Assembly: GCF_963677075.1 (NCBI RefSeq)
Contig: NZ_OY781873.1
Location: 1,823,715 to 1,887,714, forward strand
DNA from: an uncultured Sphaerochaeta sp.
GTDB taxonomy: Bacteria > Spirochaetota > Spirochaetia > Sphaerochaetales > Sphaerochaetaceae
DNA: 64,000 bases
Direction: 5' to 3'
A model generated the notes under the pieces. The model saw nothing but the letters and a program-made list of their open reading frames with translations. It was not told the origin of the DNA and made no database searches. Both the position numbers and the translations under genes were made by a program. This document shows, piece after piece, positions 7,779-16,691 of the stretch (its first letter is position 1; the number at the start of each line of letters is the position of its first letter).

Positions 7779-10775
7779 ATGGCAATTGGTATTGGACAGA
7801 TAACAATTACAGACGTACAGGATGGGGCTCTCCCGCAGGCAGAGTACGCCTCCTCCATTTCGGCTACGACCCCGCCTACTACAGGGTGGGGGTCCTCTGT
7901 CCCAGCACCACAAACAGGATATTATATATGGAAGCGTGAAAGGCTTGCCTACGCTGATGGGACCTATACCGCTTGGGATGCCCCTATCAGGGTTACCGGG
8001 GACAAGGGCGATAGTGGCCCGAAAGGCGAAACTGGGGAACAAGGTCCTCAAGGGTTACCCGGCCAAGATTACAACATGAGGATAGGGGATTGGGAAATAT
8101 CCACAATCGGACAAGGGTACGACTTTTTGTTCCCTCCTATCCCTACAGGAATGGATATCCTAGAAGTTAAGATCTACCAGATGGATCTTGGTTCCAATGT
8201 AAGGCTTCTATGCAATGGGAACATCGTTGCGCCTCTCAATGGGACAGACGGCACGACGACTTGGCTGACGATTCCAATCCCTGTTGCATATATGAATTTT
8301 GATTCTGACAATATACTCAGGATTGAGCATGATGGTGGCGATGCTGATTGGGGACATGTTTATAAGGTTGCACTCCAGTATGCAAAAAAAGGTCCCCAAG
8401 GGGATGCGGCAAGAGCAATAACATTGAGCGCTTCCTCTTCAGTAATCAATATGTCATCCAGAGGTGAACTGAAGACCCAGGAAATCGAAATAACTTGCAA
8501 CCCGTCAAACCTTCCGATAGAGAATGCGGTCTGGACGGCCACAGACGAAGGAAGCCTTGCTCAAATCGAAGTTGCGGAGGGAGTGTTTGATCCATATAAG
8601 CGTGTATTGGACTGTTCCTTGGTAACAGGGGACTCAACGCTCATCCAGGTATCCATCAATTACGATGGAGATCTTTATACTGGTATATTGGGAATCTCAA
8701 AAGTATCGGATGGTACTCCTACCCCAATGTACCTAGAGGCACTCAACGGACTTCCTTTTAGCACTGAAGAAGGACCACTCATCCCTGGCGATTTCTTCTT
8801 GTATGTAGGACCCTACAATGGCCCGAATTCAGACCCAGGGGATACTGGAATAAATCCACCTTATGCTGAACCAAATGAGTTTATCTATGGAAGGATATAT
8901 GAGTACAAGGGGAATTCAACTTGGGAAGAATCCAGAAAGAGTGAACACTTTGCGGCAGCACAAAAAGATGCTCTTGATATCGCCAAGAACTCAGGAAAGT
9001 ATCTCTATGTTGCTGTGATAGCCGCTCAGCTCGGCTTGTTCTTGGACTTAGTGATTGCCGGTATTCTTCGAAGCGCGAATTACACCGAAAGCTCTTCCGG
9101 TGTACCCACTGCTGGATTCATGTTGGATGGTATCAAAGGTCTGATAAAGGCGCTTGGACTTGAAGCCTATTCAGCAATGATATATGGCAATTTAGAGGCT
9201 AGCGGTTTCCGTACCCTCCAAGAAGAGGGCGGTACTACTATAGGGGTTTCTACAATTTCTCCCACAATCTGGAAACACTCCGAAATGGAAGCCTTGATTG
9301 CCAGTCAAGATACACTGGCTACGCTGTCAGGTACGATTGAAGGATTCAGTTTCACAAAGGCAACCAGAAGAAGTAACCAAAGAGTTTTACTCGCTAGTCA
9401 TGGATATGAGAGTGAATCCATTAGTGCAGGCGAGACACATTATTTCACTCAGCTATACCCATCAAAAGTTTTTGGGTTGTCTTTTAAATGCGAATTTTCT
9501 GGGTACTATAAAGGGCTATATTCTAATCGTGGATACTGGGCGTTCGTTGCTGAAGCGAATTCAAATCTTACTTCTGCACATTTCATCAGGAGCATGGGCG
9601 AAAGTTATGCTGTAAACGCATCATATTCTTTCCCTTCATCTGCATATACCAATTTTACCATCAAACATTATTCTGGAGCACTCTGGGGTAATCGTGGCTC
9701 TCATGTTGATTATCATAAAGTCTGGACAAACCAAGTTTTTACCGGCCTTGTCTTAGTGAATGGAGAAACATCATACAAAGTAATCGAGCCAGAACCCAGC
9801 GCATACTATTCCAATTCCAAGACATGGACCATCGGTTCTTACAATCAAAACAGCATTGACAACTACTGTTCCGGTACTGATTTCTACAATAAGTTTTCCA
9901 GTCTCGCAGTAGGTGCTGATGGTTTCTGTGATGGCGGACAGATACGGGTAAACGGGACACTGTACACCGTTACCAGACTCACCAAGAATGCCAACTCGAT
10001 TACCTTCTATACCTCTGGTGGAGTGATCACCGTAAACAAGTTCCAAGAAGGAACGAGCGTTGGTGTATACACCTCACTTGCAGTTACCCAAGCAATCAAA
10101 TTTAAGGCGGTCGCAGGAGGCGTCGAGGTCAAGCACATCTTCCCTTGGGGAACGCAGGCGGGGAGTCCCGGGAGTTATGATATTGGGACTGCTAATGAAC
10201 GTTTTAATACTGCTTGGTTAAATATTATTGATGCTCTCAATGATGTGAGGTTTAGGAAGAACCTCACAGTTGATAGGAATATATCTGCGGATTATCTTAA
10301 TGGTAATACTGTCAGTGCAGGTAATGGCAATTTCACCATTGGAAATTTCACCCATTGCGCATTTAACGAATCTTCTCCTACTTACTATAGAATTATAAAT
10401 TCACAAGCAGGTAGCCATGTCTTCGCTTCATCTTCTGCATCTGTGAGAACAAGCGCAACTGGTTGGACTAAGCGAAAAGAGTTGTATTGTAGAGCTTCTG
10501 GTGTCATTACCGTAGTGTTCACAATAACCTCTGAAACGTCTCAACAGCCCCAGGGGAGAATATATGTAAATGGAGTTGCTAGGGGTACTATACGTACAGG
10601 TGCATCCCAGCAGTCGGTAACATTCTCTGAAAATATTTCTGTTTCATACGGTGATTTGGTGCAGTTATATGCTAGGAGAGCAGATACTTCGGGTACTCGA
10701 TATTACTCTGTTTCTAATTTCAAACTACAAAGTAAATACCCAAATAACTACAACTTTACAGGAGACTTGAATTGA
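7779..10775 (+). CDS. Large phage tail fibre / receptor-binding candidate with collagen-like segment
   Basis: 998 aa. It begins with the same IGQITI module as the preceding gene, followed at about residues 74-97 by eight G-X-Y triplets (GDKGDSGPKGETGEQGPQ and on), a trimerising collagen-like stalk. A second short GPQGD segment occurs near residue 205. The middle contains the pattern DALDIAKNSGKYLYVAVIAA, a helical stalk-like stretch, and the C-terminal 350 residues are Ser/Thr/Asn/Tyr-rich beta structure expected of a receptor-binding tip. A tail-fibre-assembly-like gene follows immediately, which strongly suggests this is the fibre. Host receptor unknown. Confidence 0.68.
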   Translation: MAIGIGQITITDVQDGALPQAEYASSISATTPPTTGWGSSVPAPQTGYYIWKRERLAYADGTYTAWDAPIRVTGDKGDSGPKGETGEQGPQGLPGQDYNMRIGDWEISTIGQGYDFLFPPIPTGMDILEVKIYQMDLGSNVRLLCNGNIVAPLNGTDGTTTWLTIPIPVAYMNFDSDNILRIEHDGGDADWGHVYKVALQYAKKGPQGDAARAITLSASSSVINMSSRGELKTQEIEITCNPSNLPIENAVWTATDEGSLAQIEVAEGVFDPYKRVLDCSLVTGDSTLIQVSINYDGDLYTGILGISKVSDGTPTPMYLEALNGLPFSTEEGPLIPGDFFLYVGPYNGPNSDPGDTGINPPYAEPNEFIYGRIYEYKGNSTWEESRKSEHFAAAQKDALDIAKNSGKYLYVAVIAAQLGLFLDLVIAGILRSANYTESSSGVPTAGFMLDGIKGLIKALGLEAYSAMIYGNLEASGFRTLQEEGGTTIGVSTISPTIWKHSEMEALIASQDTLATLSGTIEGFSFTKATRRSNQRVLLASHGYESESISAGETHYFTQLYPSKVFGLSFKCEFSGYYKGLYSNRGYWAFVAEANSNLTSAHFIRSMGESYAVNASYSFPSSAYTNFTIKHYSGALWGNRGSHVDYHKVWTNQVFTGLVLVNGETSYKVIEPEPSAYYSNSKTWTIGSYNQNSIDNYCSGTDFYNKFSSLAVGADGFCDGGQIRVNGTLYTVTRLTKNANSITFYTSGGVITVNKFQEGTSVGVYTSLAVTQAIKFKAVAGGVEVKHIFPWGTQAGSPGSYDIGTANERFNTAWLNIIDALNDVRFRKNLTVDRNISADYLNGNTVSAGNGNFTIGNFTHCAFNESSPTYYRIINSQAGSHVFASSSASVRTSATGWTKRKELYCRASGVITVVFTITSETSQQPQGRIYVNGVARGTIRTGASQQSVTFSENISVSYGDLVQLYARRADTSGTRYYSVSNFKLQSKYPNNYNFTGDLN

Positions 10776-11083
10776 GTAATAGATATTGGAAAATTAATGA
10801 TGAGCTATATATCGGGGACCCCTTCGGGGAAGCTGTTGAAATTACGGAAAAAGAATTCAAGGCAATTTCACTGGAGAAGTCAATCGAAAAAGAAAGACAG
10901 AAAAGAGACTCCTTGTTAAAGGAAGTAGTAGATAGACTCAACCCCATGCGTTGGGAGCTTCTATCAGAAGACCAGAAACAAGCTTGGAGGGAATACAGGC
11001 AAGCCTTACTTGATGTCCCGCAACAGGAGGGATTCCCGAACAATATCACTTGGCCAGAGGTACCTGATGATAGACAGCTTTGA
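10772..11083 (+). CDS. Tail fibre assembly chaperone-like protein
   Basis: 103 aa with a TTG start that overlaps the fibre stop codon (TTGA), preceded by CAGGAG. The C-terminal half has the signature of the phage tail assembly chaperone family (Phage_tail_APC-like): LSEDQKQAWREYRQAL, then DVPQQEGFPNNITWPEVP. The N-terminal half is acidic and helical. These proteins fold or attach fibres and are nearly always encoded directly after the fibre gene, as here. Role is assigned from motif plus position. Confidence 0.75.
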   Translation: MSNRYWKINDELYIGDPFGEAVEITEKEFKAISLEKSIEKERQKRDSLLKEVVDRLNPMRWELLSEDQKQAWREYRQALLDVPQQEGFPNNITWPEVPDDRQL

Positions 11084-11366
11084 CAACTGCCCGAAGGGTA
11101 TAAAGAACGAGAAGGACATCGAAAGATTGGGAGAAAGGGTAGGGCTCATGTTCGAACATCTTGGTGAAGGGATTGAGAAGTTGGACAAGAAACTAGATCA
11201 ACTGGACCAGAAGATAGAGGATCTGAAGAAAAGCATTCCAGAGCAAATTGATCAAGCGGTTGAGGCCAAATGGAAGACAGGGGTCTATGGTGTGGTCAAG
11301 TGGTTGGTCATAGCTGTAGCAACTACAATCATCGGTGTTGTGGTGAGAATGGTTTTGGGAGGTTAA
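11067..11366 (+). CDS. XhlA-like small membrane protein of the lysis module
   Basis: 99 aa from the ATG at 11067, which overlaps the previous gene by 17 bases and has AGAGG 6-10 bases upstream. The open frame reaches upstream to 11010 but has no better start. An N-terminal amphipathic coiled coil (IEKLDKKLDQLDQKIEDLKK) is followed by one C-terminal transmembrane helix (WLVIAVATTIIGVVVRMVLGG). This layout matches XhlA/hemolysin-type proteins that assist holins. It is followed at once by a multi-pass holin-like gene. The family call is by topology rather than strong sequence identity. Confidence 0.5.
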   Translation: MIDSFDNCPKGIKNEKDIERLGERVGLMFEHLGEGIEKLDKKLDQLDQKIEDLKKSIPEQIDQAVEAKWKTGVYGVVKWLVIAVATTIIGVVVRMVLGG

Positions 11367-11368
11367 TC

Positions 11369-11692
11369 ATGGATTGGGTATTGGTACTGAAGGTGCTGGG
11401 TCCTGTGGTTGTGGCGATTGCCATCTTCATGGAGACCTACAAGAAGAAAATCAAGAAGGACAAGTTCGATCCTATCAAGGTATGGAAGATTGCAGGGCTC
11501 CTGTCCTTGCTGTTCTCCGCAATAGGGTACTTCTCCTTTGACCTCCCTGGTCATTATGTTTCCATCCTGTACTACACAATCTGCGTATATGCGCTGCAAT
11601 TCATCGTGGACATGAAAGTACTCAAGTTTCTCATAAAAGTTTATGCAAAGAGCAAGGGTATCGTTCTGGAGGGATATGAGTGGGATGAGTAA
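11369..11692 (+). CDS. Holin-like membrane protein
   Basis: 107 aa from the ATG at 11369, two bases after the preceding stop, with GGGAGG 6-11 bases upstream. Three hydrophobic segments are visible (about residues 3-24, 33-52 and 60-80) with a basic KKKIKKDK loop between the first two and a charged tail. It lies between an XhlA-like gene and a spanin pair, which is the position of a holin, the protein that forms membrane lesions at lysis. No specific holin family signature was recognised, so the call rests on topology and context. Confidence 0.5.
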   Translation: MDWVLVLKVLGPVVVAIAIFMETYKKKIKKDKFDPIKVWKIAGLLSLLFSAIGYFSFDLPGHYVSILYYTICVYALQFIVDMKVLKFLIKVYAKSKGIVLEGYEWDE

Positions 11693-12017
11693 CTGGATCC
11701 AGAAAATCCTGGGAGCGATTGCCGGGGTGTTGCTGCTCCTGTTGGGAATCGAACGCCGAAGGAACAAAAAGCAGAAAGAGAAGATTGTTAAGCAACAGGA
11801 ACAAGTGGCACATGAGAAGAAGCAAGCTGAGATCTATAGGGTGGAAAGCGAGACGGTTAAAAAAAGTTCAAAGCTGGATGAACCCGTAGAAGAGCAAAGA
11901 AAAGTGGAGGAGAAGATCAATAAGACCGATGAAACTGAAGAAATTATCGATATTGCTAATGATATCGTCTCTCGTTTTAACCGGGTGCCAGACAATCCAG
12001 GAACCGCAGAAGATTGA
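11685..12017 (+). CDS. i-spanin (Rz-like inner-membrane lysis protein)
   Basis: 110 aa from the ATG at 11685, chosen because GGAGGG lies 11 bases upstream, whereas the ATG at 11676 is only 2 bases from it. An N-terminal membrane anchor (KILGAIAGVLLLLLGI) is followed by a long charged coiled coil, the layout of Rz-type i-spanins. Its 3' end contains the start of a lipoprotein in another reading frame, the diagnostic Rz/Rz1 overlap. Together the two span the periplasm and fuse inner and outer membranes in the last step of Gram-negative lysis. Sequence similarity to named Rz proteins was not assessed. Confidence 0.68.
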   Translation: MSNWIQKILGAIAGVLLLLLGIERRRNKKQKEKIVKQQEQVAHEKKQAEIYRVESETVKKSSKLDEPVEEQRKVEEKINKTDETEEIIDIANDIVSRFNRVPDNPGTAED

Positions 12018-12198
12018 CATACCCAAGTTCCCGATTGAACGTCCTGAAAGGCCTGAGCTACTGCCTGTTCCAAAGGAAGATATGGTTGAATCTATTAAAA
12101 CACTTACAATCAATATGAACAGATTGGTTACACATATTGAGCGTCTCGAGATGTATGATGATTTGAAGGATTCTTATTGGGAACAGGTCAACTTATGA
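11929..12198 (+). CDS. o-spanin (Rz1-like outer-membrane lipoprotein)
   Basis: 89 aa. The signal peptide has a clear lipobox (LVLTGC, lipidated Cys20), giving a mature protein of about 70 aa that starts with a proline-rich stretch (KFPIERPERPELLPVP), as usual for Rz1-type o-spanins. It starts inside the i-spanin gene and overlaps it by 89 bases in a different frame. An outer-membrane lipoprotein here implies a diderm host, in line with a spirochaete. No strong ribosome site precedes it; a GGAGGAG lies 16 bases upstream, so translation may depend on the i-spanin reading. Confidence 0.7.
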   Translation: MKLKKLSILLMISSLVLTGCQTIQEPQKIDIPKFPIERPERPELLPVPKEDMVESIKTLTINMNRLVTHIERLEMYDDLKDSYWEQVNL

Positions 12199-12246
12199 TT
12201 CCCCCAGAGATACGCTCATGAGTAGAACGACTAGGCTATTCTTAAG

Positions 12247-12732
12247 CTATTTTGTCAATACTAAATCATTGCCTGGGATATTATACCAGTTTTCAAGAGT
12301 GAGAGTGTTTCCATCAATACTGAAGGAGTAAGGTTCCCAGTCACGCCAATCGGAATAATCATTATCCCAGAGTTTGGTTCTGTAAAGACCATTTTGTACT
12401 TGGAATTCAAGATACCAAGCATAATGGTCCCCAATATAATCCCCAGAATAAGTCCATCCTGTAGAATTGAAGTAACTGTAGTATTCTGTATAGTAGAATA
12501 CTTTATTTGTCCCGTTAAAATCTAAACTAGTGTATTCATATGTTTCTTCAATTCCCCAAGAGTCTTCCCATTGATCAAAATACGAAAAAGTACCATTGAA
12601 TCTTGAATCTGAGAGAGCTACAGGTCTCTGTTGTATTATTGCATCAGCAACGTCAATTGCAGGGTCACATCCGATCGAAATGAGACACAGGATAGCGATA
12701 AATGAAACGGTTAGGAATTTGTTGGCTTTCAT
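12247..12732 (-). CDS. Prophage-borne lipoprotein, unknown function
   Basis: 161 aa. Signal peptide with lipobox (LISIGC, Cys22). The mature part is rich in Tyr, Trp and Asp with alternating hydrophobic and polar residues and repeated turns (YTSLDFNG, WTYSGDYIGD, FSIDGNTLTL), suggesting a small beta-barrel or lipocalin-like fold. It is transcribed opposite to the late genes, lies just after the lysis cassette and is therefore likely expressed in the lysogen. A role in lysogenic conversion (surface modification or superinfection exclusion) is possible but unproven. No family was recognised. Confidence 0.6.
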   Translation of the reverse strand: MKANKFLTVSFIAILCLISIGCDPAIDVADAIIQQRPVALSDSRFNGTFSYFDQWEDSWGIEETYEYTSLDFNGTNKVFYYTEYYSYFNSTGWTYSGDYIGDHYAWYLEFQVQNGLYRTKLWDNDYSDWRDWEPYSFSIDGNTLTLENWYNIPGNDLVLTK

Positions 12733-13087
12733 GGGTTCTTCCTACAGTTTGACTTGGTTTAGTACTTGTAGGAGTAGAATTTGAATTGCAATCTGCTAAA
12801 CCATCCTCAGTATATCTCCATCTATGGGCAAATTGCAACGAAAAAATTTGCTATTAGCTATAATTTGATGTGTGGCATTAGAACCTGTTTATATCTAGTG
12901 TTTCTCGGTGTATTGATTTTTGTTCCCATTCATCTGATAACTCAATTTTGATTGTCTCAATTTTTGCACATTTGAGACTACAAAGAAATGTTATTAATCA
13001 GTAGATACAATCTATTAAAATTACAAGAATCCTATTCCTAATTTGGGAAATATTTGGTATAATAAAATACCTAGGAGAAACGATAGA
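12733..13087. promoter_or_regulatory. 355-bp AT-rich divergent intergenic region with methylase promoter and operator-like palindrome
   Basis: No open frame of note. The right end has a good -10 box (TATAAT, 13058-13063) with a weak -35 (TTCCTA, 13035-13040, 17-bp spacer) and AGGAG before the methylase ATG at 13088. A palindrome, GGTAT-N6-ATACC at 13056-13071, covers the -10 box and could be an operator. The left end should hold the promoter of the minus-strand lipoprotein, but I cannot pick one out. The AT content is well above that of the surrounding phage genes. Confidence 0.45.
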
Positions 13088-14290
13088 ATGTCAAAACAGC
13101 TTCACATCCGTATAGATGATAGAATCTACGATACTTTGTCCGAATATGCAATGGTTTCAGGGAAAACAATCCAAGATTGTGTGACAGATGCCTTGGTGGC
13201 TTTGTTCAATGATACTTACAGGGAAGCGACAACTGCAACTGCCAAATTCTCATTTATCGATCTTTTCGCTGGAATTGGCGGAATGCGATTGGCATTCGAG
13301 AACAATGGTGGACAATGTGTCTTTTCCTGTGAATGGGACAAGTATTGTCAGAAAACCTATTTTGATAATTTCGGTGTGGTCCCGCATGGTGACATAAAGC
13401 AGGTATATGAAAAGGATATCCCCAATCATGATATTCTTGTGGCAGGTTTCCCATGCCAACCGTTTTCCATTGCCGGGGTATCCAAGAAGAACAGCCTTGG
13501 AAGGGCAACCGGATTTCTTGACAATACCCAAGGGACCCTGTTCTTTGACGTGGTAAGGATATTGAACGAGAAACGTCCCCGGGCTTTCCTTTTGGAAAAT
13601 GTGAAGAACCTAAAGAGCCATGACAAGGGAAGAACTTGGAAGGTGATCATGGAAACGCTCGATAAACTGGACTATGCAGTTTTCCCACAAGTGCTGGATG
13701 GGCAATCCTACGTCCCCCAACACAGGGAACGAGTGTTCATTGTTGGGTTCGACAAGAAGCGATATGGAGAAGATATATCTTTTGATTTTGATCTGCGAAA
13801 GCCAGAAGCAAAGCCTGTGTTCAAGGATATCCTCGATGCTGATGTCGATCCAAGATATACCCTATCGGATAAGCTCTGGCAGTATCTACAAGATTATGCC
13901 CGCAAGCATCAAGCAAAAGGGAATGGTTTTGGCTTTGGATTGACTTCATTGGATGGCGTTAGCAGAACTTTGAGTGCCAGGTACTACAAGGACGGCTCCG
14001 AGATACTGATTCCACAGGAAGGGAAGAACCCAAGAAGACTCACCCCGAGAGAATGTGCAAAACTTCAGGGTTATCCAGAGTCATTCAAGATCACCGTATC
14101 TGACACCCAAGCTTACAAACAGTTTGGGAATTCAGTTGTTGTCCCATTGGTTTCAGCCATTGCAGAAAAAATTGTTGCGAAACTTGATGATTTGACCGAG
14201 AATGCCTATGGGAGCATCAATAATGGAAAATCAATGGTTGGTATCAAAGGCGATTCAGTCAGTGGGGGAATCTCAACTAGCGTTTTGTAA
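13088..14290 (+). CDS. C5-cytosine DNA methyltransferase with N-terminal RHH-like domain (EcoRII/Dcm type)
   Basis: 400 aa from the ATG at 13088 (AGGAG upstream); the frame extends to 13043 without a better start. Residues about 4-42 look like a ribbon-helix-helix DNA-binding unit ([17 protein letters not shown] then a helix). Residues 55-390 contain the C5-methylase motifs: DLFAGIGG (SAM binding), GFPCQPFS (catalytic Cys123), [17 protein letters not shown], and [15 protein letters not shown] with QFGNSVVVP at the end. It modifies cytosine to protect host or phage DNA from its partner endonuclease, whose gene overlaps its 3' end. The EcoRII-like partner suggests CCWGG as target, by inference. 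In related systems the methylase N-terminus represses its own promoter. Confidence 0.93.
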   Translation: MSKQLHIRIDDRIYDTLSEYAMVSGKTIQDCVTDALVALFNDTYREATTATAKFSFIDLFAGIGGMRLAFENNGGQCVFSCEWDKYCQKTYFDNFGVVPHGDIKQVYEKDIPNHDILVAGFPCQPFSIAGVSKKNSLGRATGFLDNTQGTLFFDVVRILNEKRPRAFLLENVKNLKSHDKGRTWKVIMETLDKLDYAVFPQVLDGQSYVPQHRERVFIVGFDKKRYGEDISFDFDLRKPEAKPVFKDILDADVDPRYTLSDKLWQYLQDYARKHQAKGNGFGFGLTSLDGVSRTLSARYYKDGSEILIPQEGKNPRRLTPRECAKLQGYPESFKITVSDTQAYKQFGNSVVVPLVSAIAEKIVAKLDDLTENAYGSINNGKSMVGIKGDSVSGGISTSVL

Positions 14291-15389
14291 ATTTCTTAGT
14301 CCCAATGATACTGGAGAAACAAATTCGCATCAGTATGGTATACATATCTCGATGGAAGCTGTTCCGATACTTTTTGATACGCCTAGCGTAAGAGGCCATA
14401 ACAGGGAAAGATCCGTTGTTATAAAATGGCAAGATGATTTTGAAACGACCAGTAGGTTTAAATACTATGGTGAACGGACAAGAAATGAACATCGTATAAC
14501 AAGATTCGGGCAAGGCTTTCCCTTTTTACATCCTGAGCACACGGGGGACTTGTTTGTATTATGCAAGCATTCGGACGATTTTTATGAAGGGTTTGTGTTT
14601 TCTACTGAAGAGGAGATTGATACTTTTCTTGGTTCATATGGGATGAGCCCTACTGATGTGGGGAAACTTATAACAAATGTCCCAACATTAGATTTAAATA
14701 TTGCACAGAGCATCGATCAGTTTATTGAAGGGTTAACAGATGAATTCCCTTCGTCCAATATAATGTCTGAAGCTACCCGTAGGATTTTGGAGTCTTTCCA
14801 GAGTAATCCTATGATTGATCCAGATGAGCTCATAGTTGCTTATACACAGCTAGAATACAAGATTTTTCAAAGACTTGAGCAAGTCAGATATAGTAGTTTT
14901 TTAAACCGAGGGTTTTCTAGTGTTGATGAATTTGTGGAGGCTGCAAACACAGTATTGAATCGTAGAAAGAGTAGGGCAGGCAGATCGTTGGAGAAACATC
15001 TATCAGCCATATTTACGTCGCACAAATTGGAGTTTGAGGAACAGGTAAAGACTGAAGGCAACAAGCGACCGGATTTTATATTTCCTGATGCAGCCTCATA
15101 CCATGATTTTTCATTCCCTGCTTCCAATCTGGTTTCACTTGCCTCAAAAACCACATGCAAGGATCGCTGGAGGCAGATCCTCAACGAAGCAAATCGCATA
15201 GATACAAAACATTTATTTACATTGCAACAGAGTATCTCAAGCCAGCAGATTGCAGAGATGGTTGAGGAACATGTTACACTCATTGTTCCTTCTGCCCATA
15301 TCAAAACATTTGCTCCCTTAGTAAGAGACAAGATATGGACACTATCGAATTTCATTTCCTTCATCAAGGAAAAGCAAGGGATTGTATGA
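14223..15389 (+). CDS. EcoRII-like type II restriction endonuclease
   Basis: 388 aa from the ATG at 14223, with GGGAG 7 bases upstream; it overlaps the methylase by 68 bases in another frame. Residues about 10-150 match the EcoRII N-terminal effector domain ([21 protein letters not shown], then [20 protein letters not shown]). Residues about 225-388 match the EcoRII C-terminal catalytic domain, with RPDFIFP and [10 protein letters not shown] providing the PD-(D/E)xK-type residues. EcoRII itself needs two or more CCWGG sites, the N-domain acting as an inhibitor released by effector DNA. All key motifs look intact. Specificity is inferred from the family. Confidence 0.92.
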   Translation: MENQWLVSKAIQSVGESQLAFCKFLSPNDTGETNSHQYGIHISMEAVPILFDTPSVRGHNRERSVVIKWQDDFETTSRFKYYGERTRNEHRITRFGQGFPFLHPEHTGDLFVLCKHSDDFYEGFVFSTEEEIDTFLGSYGMSPTDVGKLITNVPTLDLNIAQSIDQFIEGLTDEFPSSNIMSEATRRILESFQSNPMIDPDELIVAYTQLEYKIFQRLEQVRYSSFLNRGFSSVDEFVEAANTVLNRRKSRAGRSLEKHLSAIFTSHKLEFEEQVKTEGNKRPDFIFPDAASYHDFSFPASNLVSLASKTTCKDRWRQILNEANRIDTKHLFTLQQSISSQQIAEMVEEHVTLIVPSAHIKTFAPLVRDKIWTLSNFISFIKEKQGIV

Positions 15390-15525
15390 TCCGTTTTGCT
15401 TGTAGTATTTGATTATCCTAGGAGCATAAATTTTTTTCAAAATTTCATCTAGATTCAGGATACCTTACAATTAATCTATCTTTTGCCAGCTTCTTGATGT
15501 TTCCCCTTGTTCCTTCATTTGAATG

Positions 15526-16335
15526 TTATATGCAGCATCTAATAAATTGTTTCCCATATTCATTTACACTCAAGAGGCTTTTGGTAGATGAAAGTATGAT
15601 GTTCTTGTCCGGGAAAATTGATTTAATCGTATTTAGTATGTTTTGGAGGCTTTCTGATTGCTCTAGGTCATGATAAATTTGAGTATCCTTGTCTTTATCT
15701 TTTGTTCTTTGATGGGTTAATAAATCAATAATACCTAATTTATCTAATCTTACTAAACTTGTAGATATCTGGAAAATATCATACCCAGGAATTGTGATTC
15801 CCGTAAACCATTCCGGTATAGCATTCACAAAATATGTGCCATCATCAACACATGAGATTTTTGAATTAATAATTCGAATATATTCAGTTCTAATAGAAAT
15901 TTGTTTCATAAGTCTGGCATCAAGAGGATCCATCCGTTTTATTATTTCTACAAAAGAAGGGTGAGCATCTTTTGTTTTTGCAGAATCCATTGAAGAGGCC
16001 AAAAGATTTACGTACATCTCTCGCAGGTCTTGCTCATCATATGTATATTTCAGAGCCTCAAGGGTCGGACCAGCAATTGATATTTTTGGTTCACAGATAT
16101 TATCTGCAGGAACTTGCTCCATGCGCTGTCTCAAATCCTTCTCAAAACACTCCAACTTATATCTATAATAAATATTTGCTCTCTTAACTGGATACAATAC
16201 AACGTTATTGAACAGACCTACCATTGTAGAGATAGCCCCATCTGTTTCAGAAACCGTCTGAGGAAGGACCTCTTTTGCTGTCTTCACTATCTCGCTTACA
16301 TCTTTGGGGGATATTGATAAATTGGGGTTGTCCAT
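15526..16335 (-). CDS. Abi-alpha (DUF4393) family protein, candidate phage defence
   Basis: 269 aa. The centre carries the family pattern: EALKYTYDEQDLREMYVNLLASSMD, then HPSFVEIIKRMDPLDARLMKQI. The C-terminal half is a winged-helix-like region with a helical tail. DUF4393/Abi_alpha proteins are named after abortive-infection systems, but their mechanism is poorly known. A small gene starts 300 bases upstream and ends 12 bases before this start codon, so the two form an operon. Location between a restriction system and the integrase fits a defence role. Start ATG follows AAAGGAAAG, an acceptable ribosome site. Confidence 0.75.
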   Translation of the reverse strand: MDNPNLSISPKDVSEIVKTAKEVLPQTVSETDGAISTMVGLFNNVVLYPVKRANIYYRYKLECFEKDLRQRMEQVPADNICEPKISIAGPTLEALKYTYDEQDLREMYVNLLASSMDSAKTKDAHPSFVEIIKRMDPLDARLMKQISIRTEYIRIINSKISCVDDGTYFVNAIPEWFTGITIPGYDIFQISTSLVRLDKLGIIDLLTHQRTKDKDKDTQIYHDLEQSESLQNILNTIKSIFPDKNIILSSTKSLLSVNEYGKQFIRCCI

Positions 16336-16347
16336 TTTACTTTCCTT

Positions 16348-16635
16348 TTATCTAAGTACCAGTCTTGTATCAAGGCTTGGTTCAGCTTCCCGAAATAGTG
16401 GTACATCCTTGAAGAAATTGTTCTCCAAATCGATATCCGTGGAATATCGAGTAAGCTTGGATGTCTTAGTGATAGCCTCTTCAACTAATCCAAGATCCAG
16501 AGCTTCCGTTGAAAACATTTTGCAAGCTCGAAGGCATGCGAGTATACGTTCCGTTGAAACACCAGGCACATTGCTCAAGCCCAGATTTTCAAAGACCTGT
16601 TGATCCAATTCAATTGATTCAATTTTTATTTTCAT
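16348..16635 (-). CDS. Small unknown protein, operon partner of the Abi-alpha gene
   Basis: 95 aa, no recognised family, no signal or membrane segment. Mixed helical composition with an ERILACLRACKMFSTEALDLG helical stretch and an acidic, poorly structured C-terminus (LENNFFKDVPLFREAEPSLD). It is the first gene after a clear promoter and ends 12 bases before the Abi-alpha start, so the two are almost certainly cotranscribed. It could be an antitoxin-like or sensing partner, but nothing in the sequence proves that. Confidence 0.55.
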   Translation of the reverse strand: MKIKIESIELDQQVFENLGLSNVPGVSTERILACLRACKMFSTEALDLGLVEEAITKTSKLTRYSTDIDLENNFFKDVPLFREAEPSLDTRLVLR

Positions 16636-16656
16636 TATTTAGTCCCTATTGGTACG

Positions 16657-16685
16657 ATTATATCACCCTTGGGACGATAATACAA
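16657..16685 (-). promoter_or_regulatory. Promoter of the small-protein / Abi-alpha operon
   Basis: On the minus strand a TTGTAT -35 (16680-16685) is separated by exactly 17 bases from a perfect TATAAT -10 (16657-16662). The start codon at 16635 lies about 15 bases after the expected transcription start. A short GTCCC/GGGAC inverted repeat (16642-16646 and 16671-16675) flanks the -10 box and might be a regulator site. Confidence 0.6.
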
Positions 16686-16691
16686 TTTTTT

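Noticed and set aside
15390..15525. Terminator between the restriction gene and the Abi-alpha gene
   Set aside because: Only a weak TATCCT/AGGATA pair about 40 bp apart; no convincing hairpin with a T-run.
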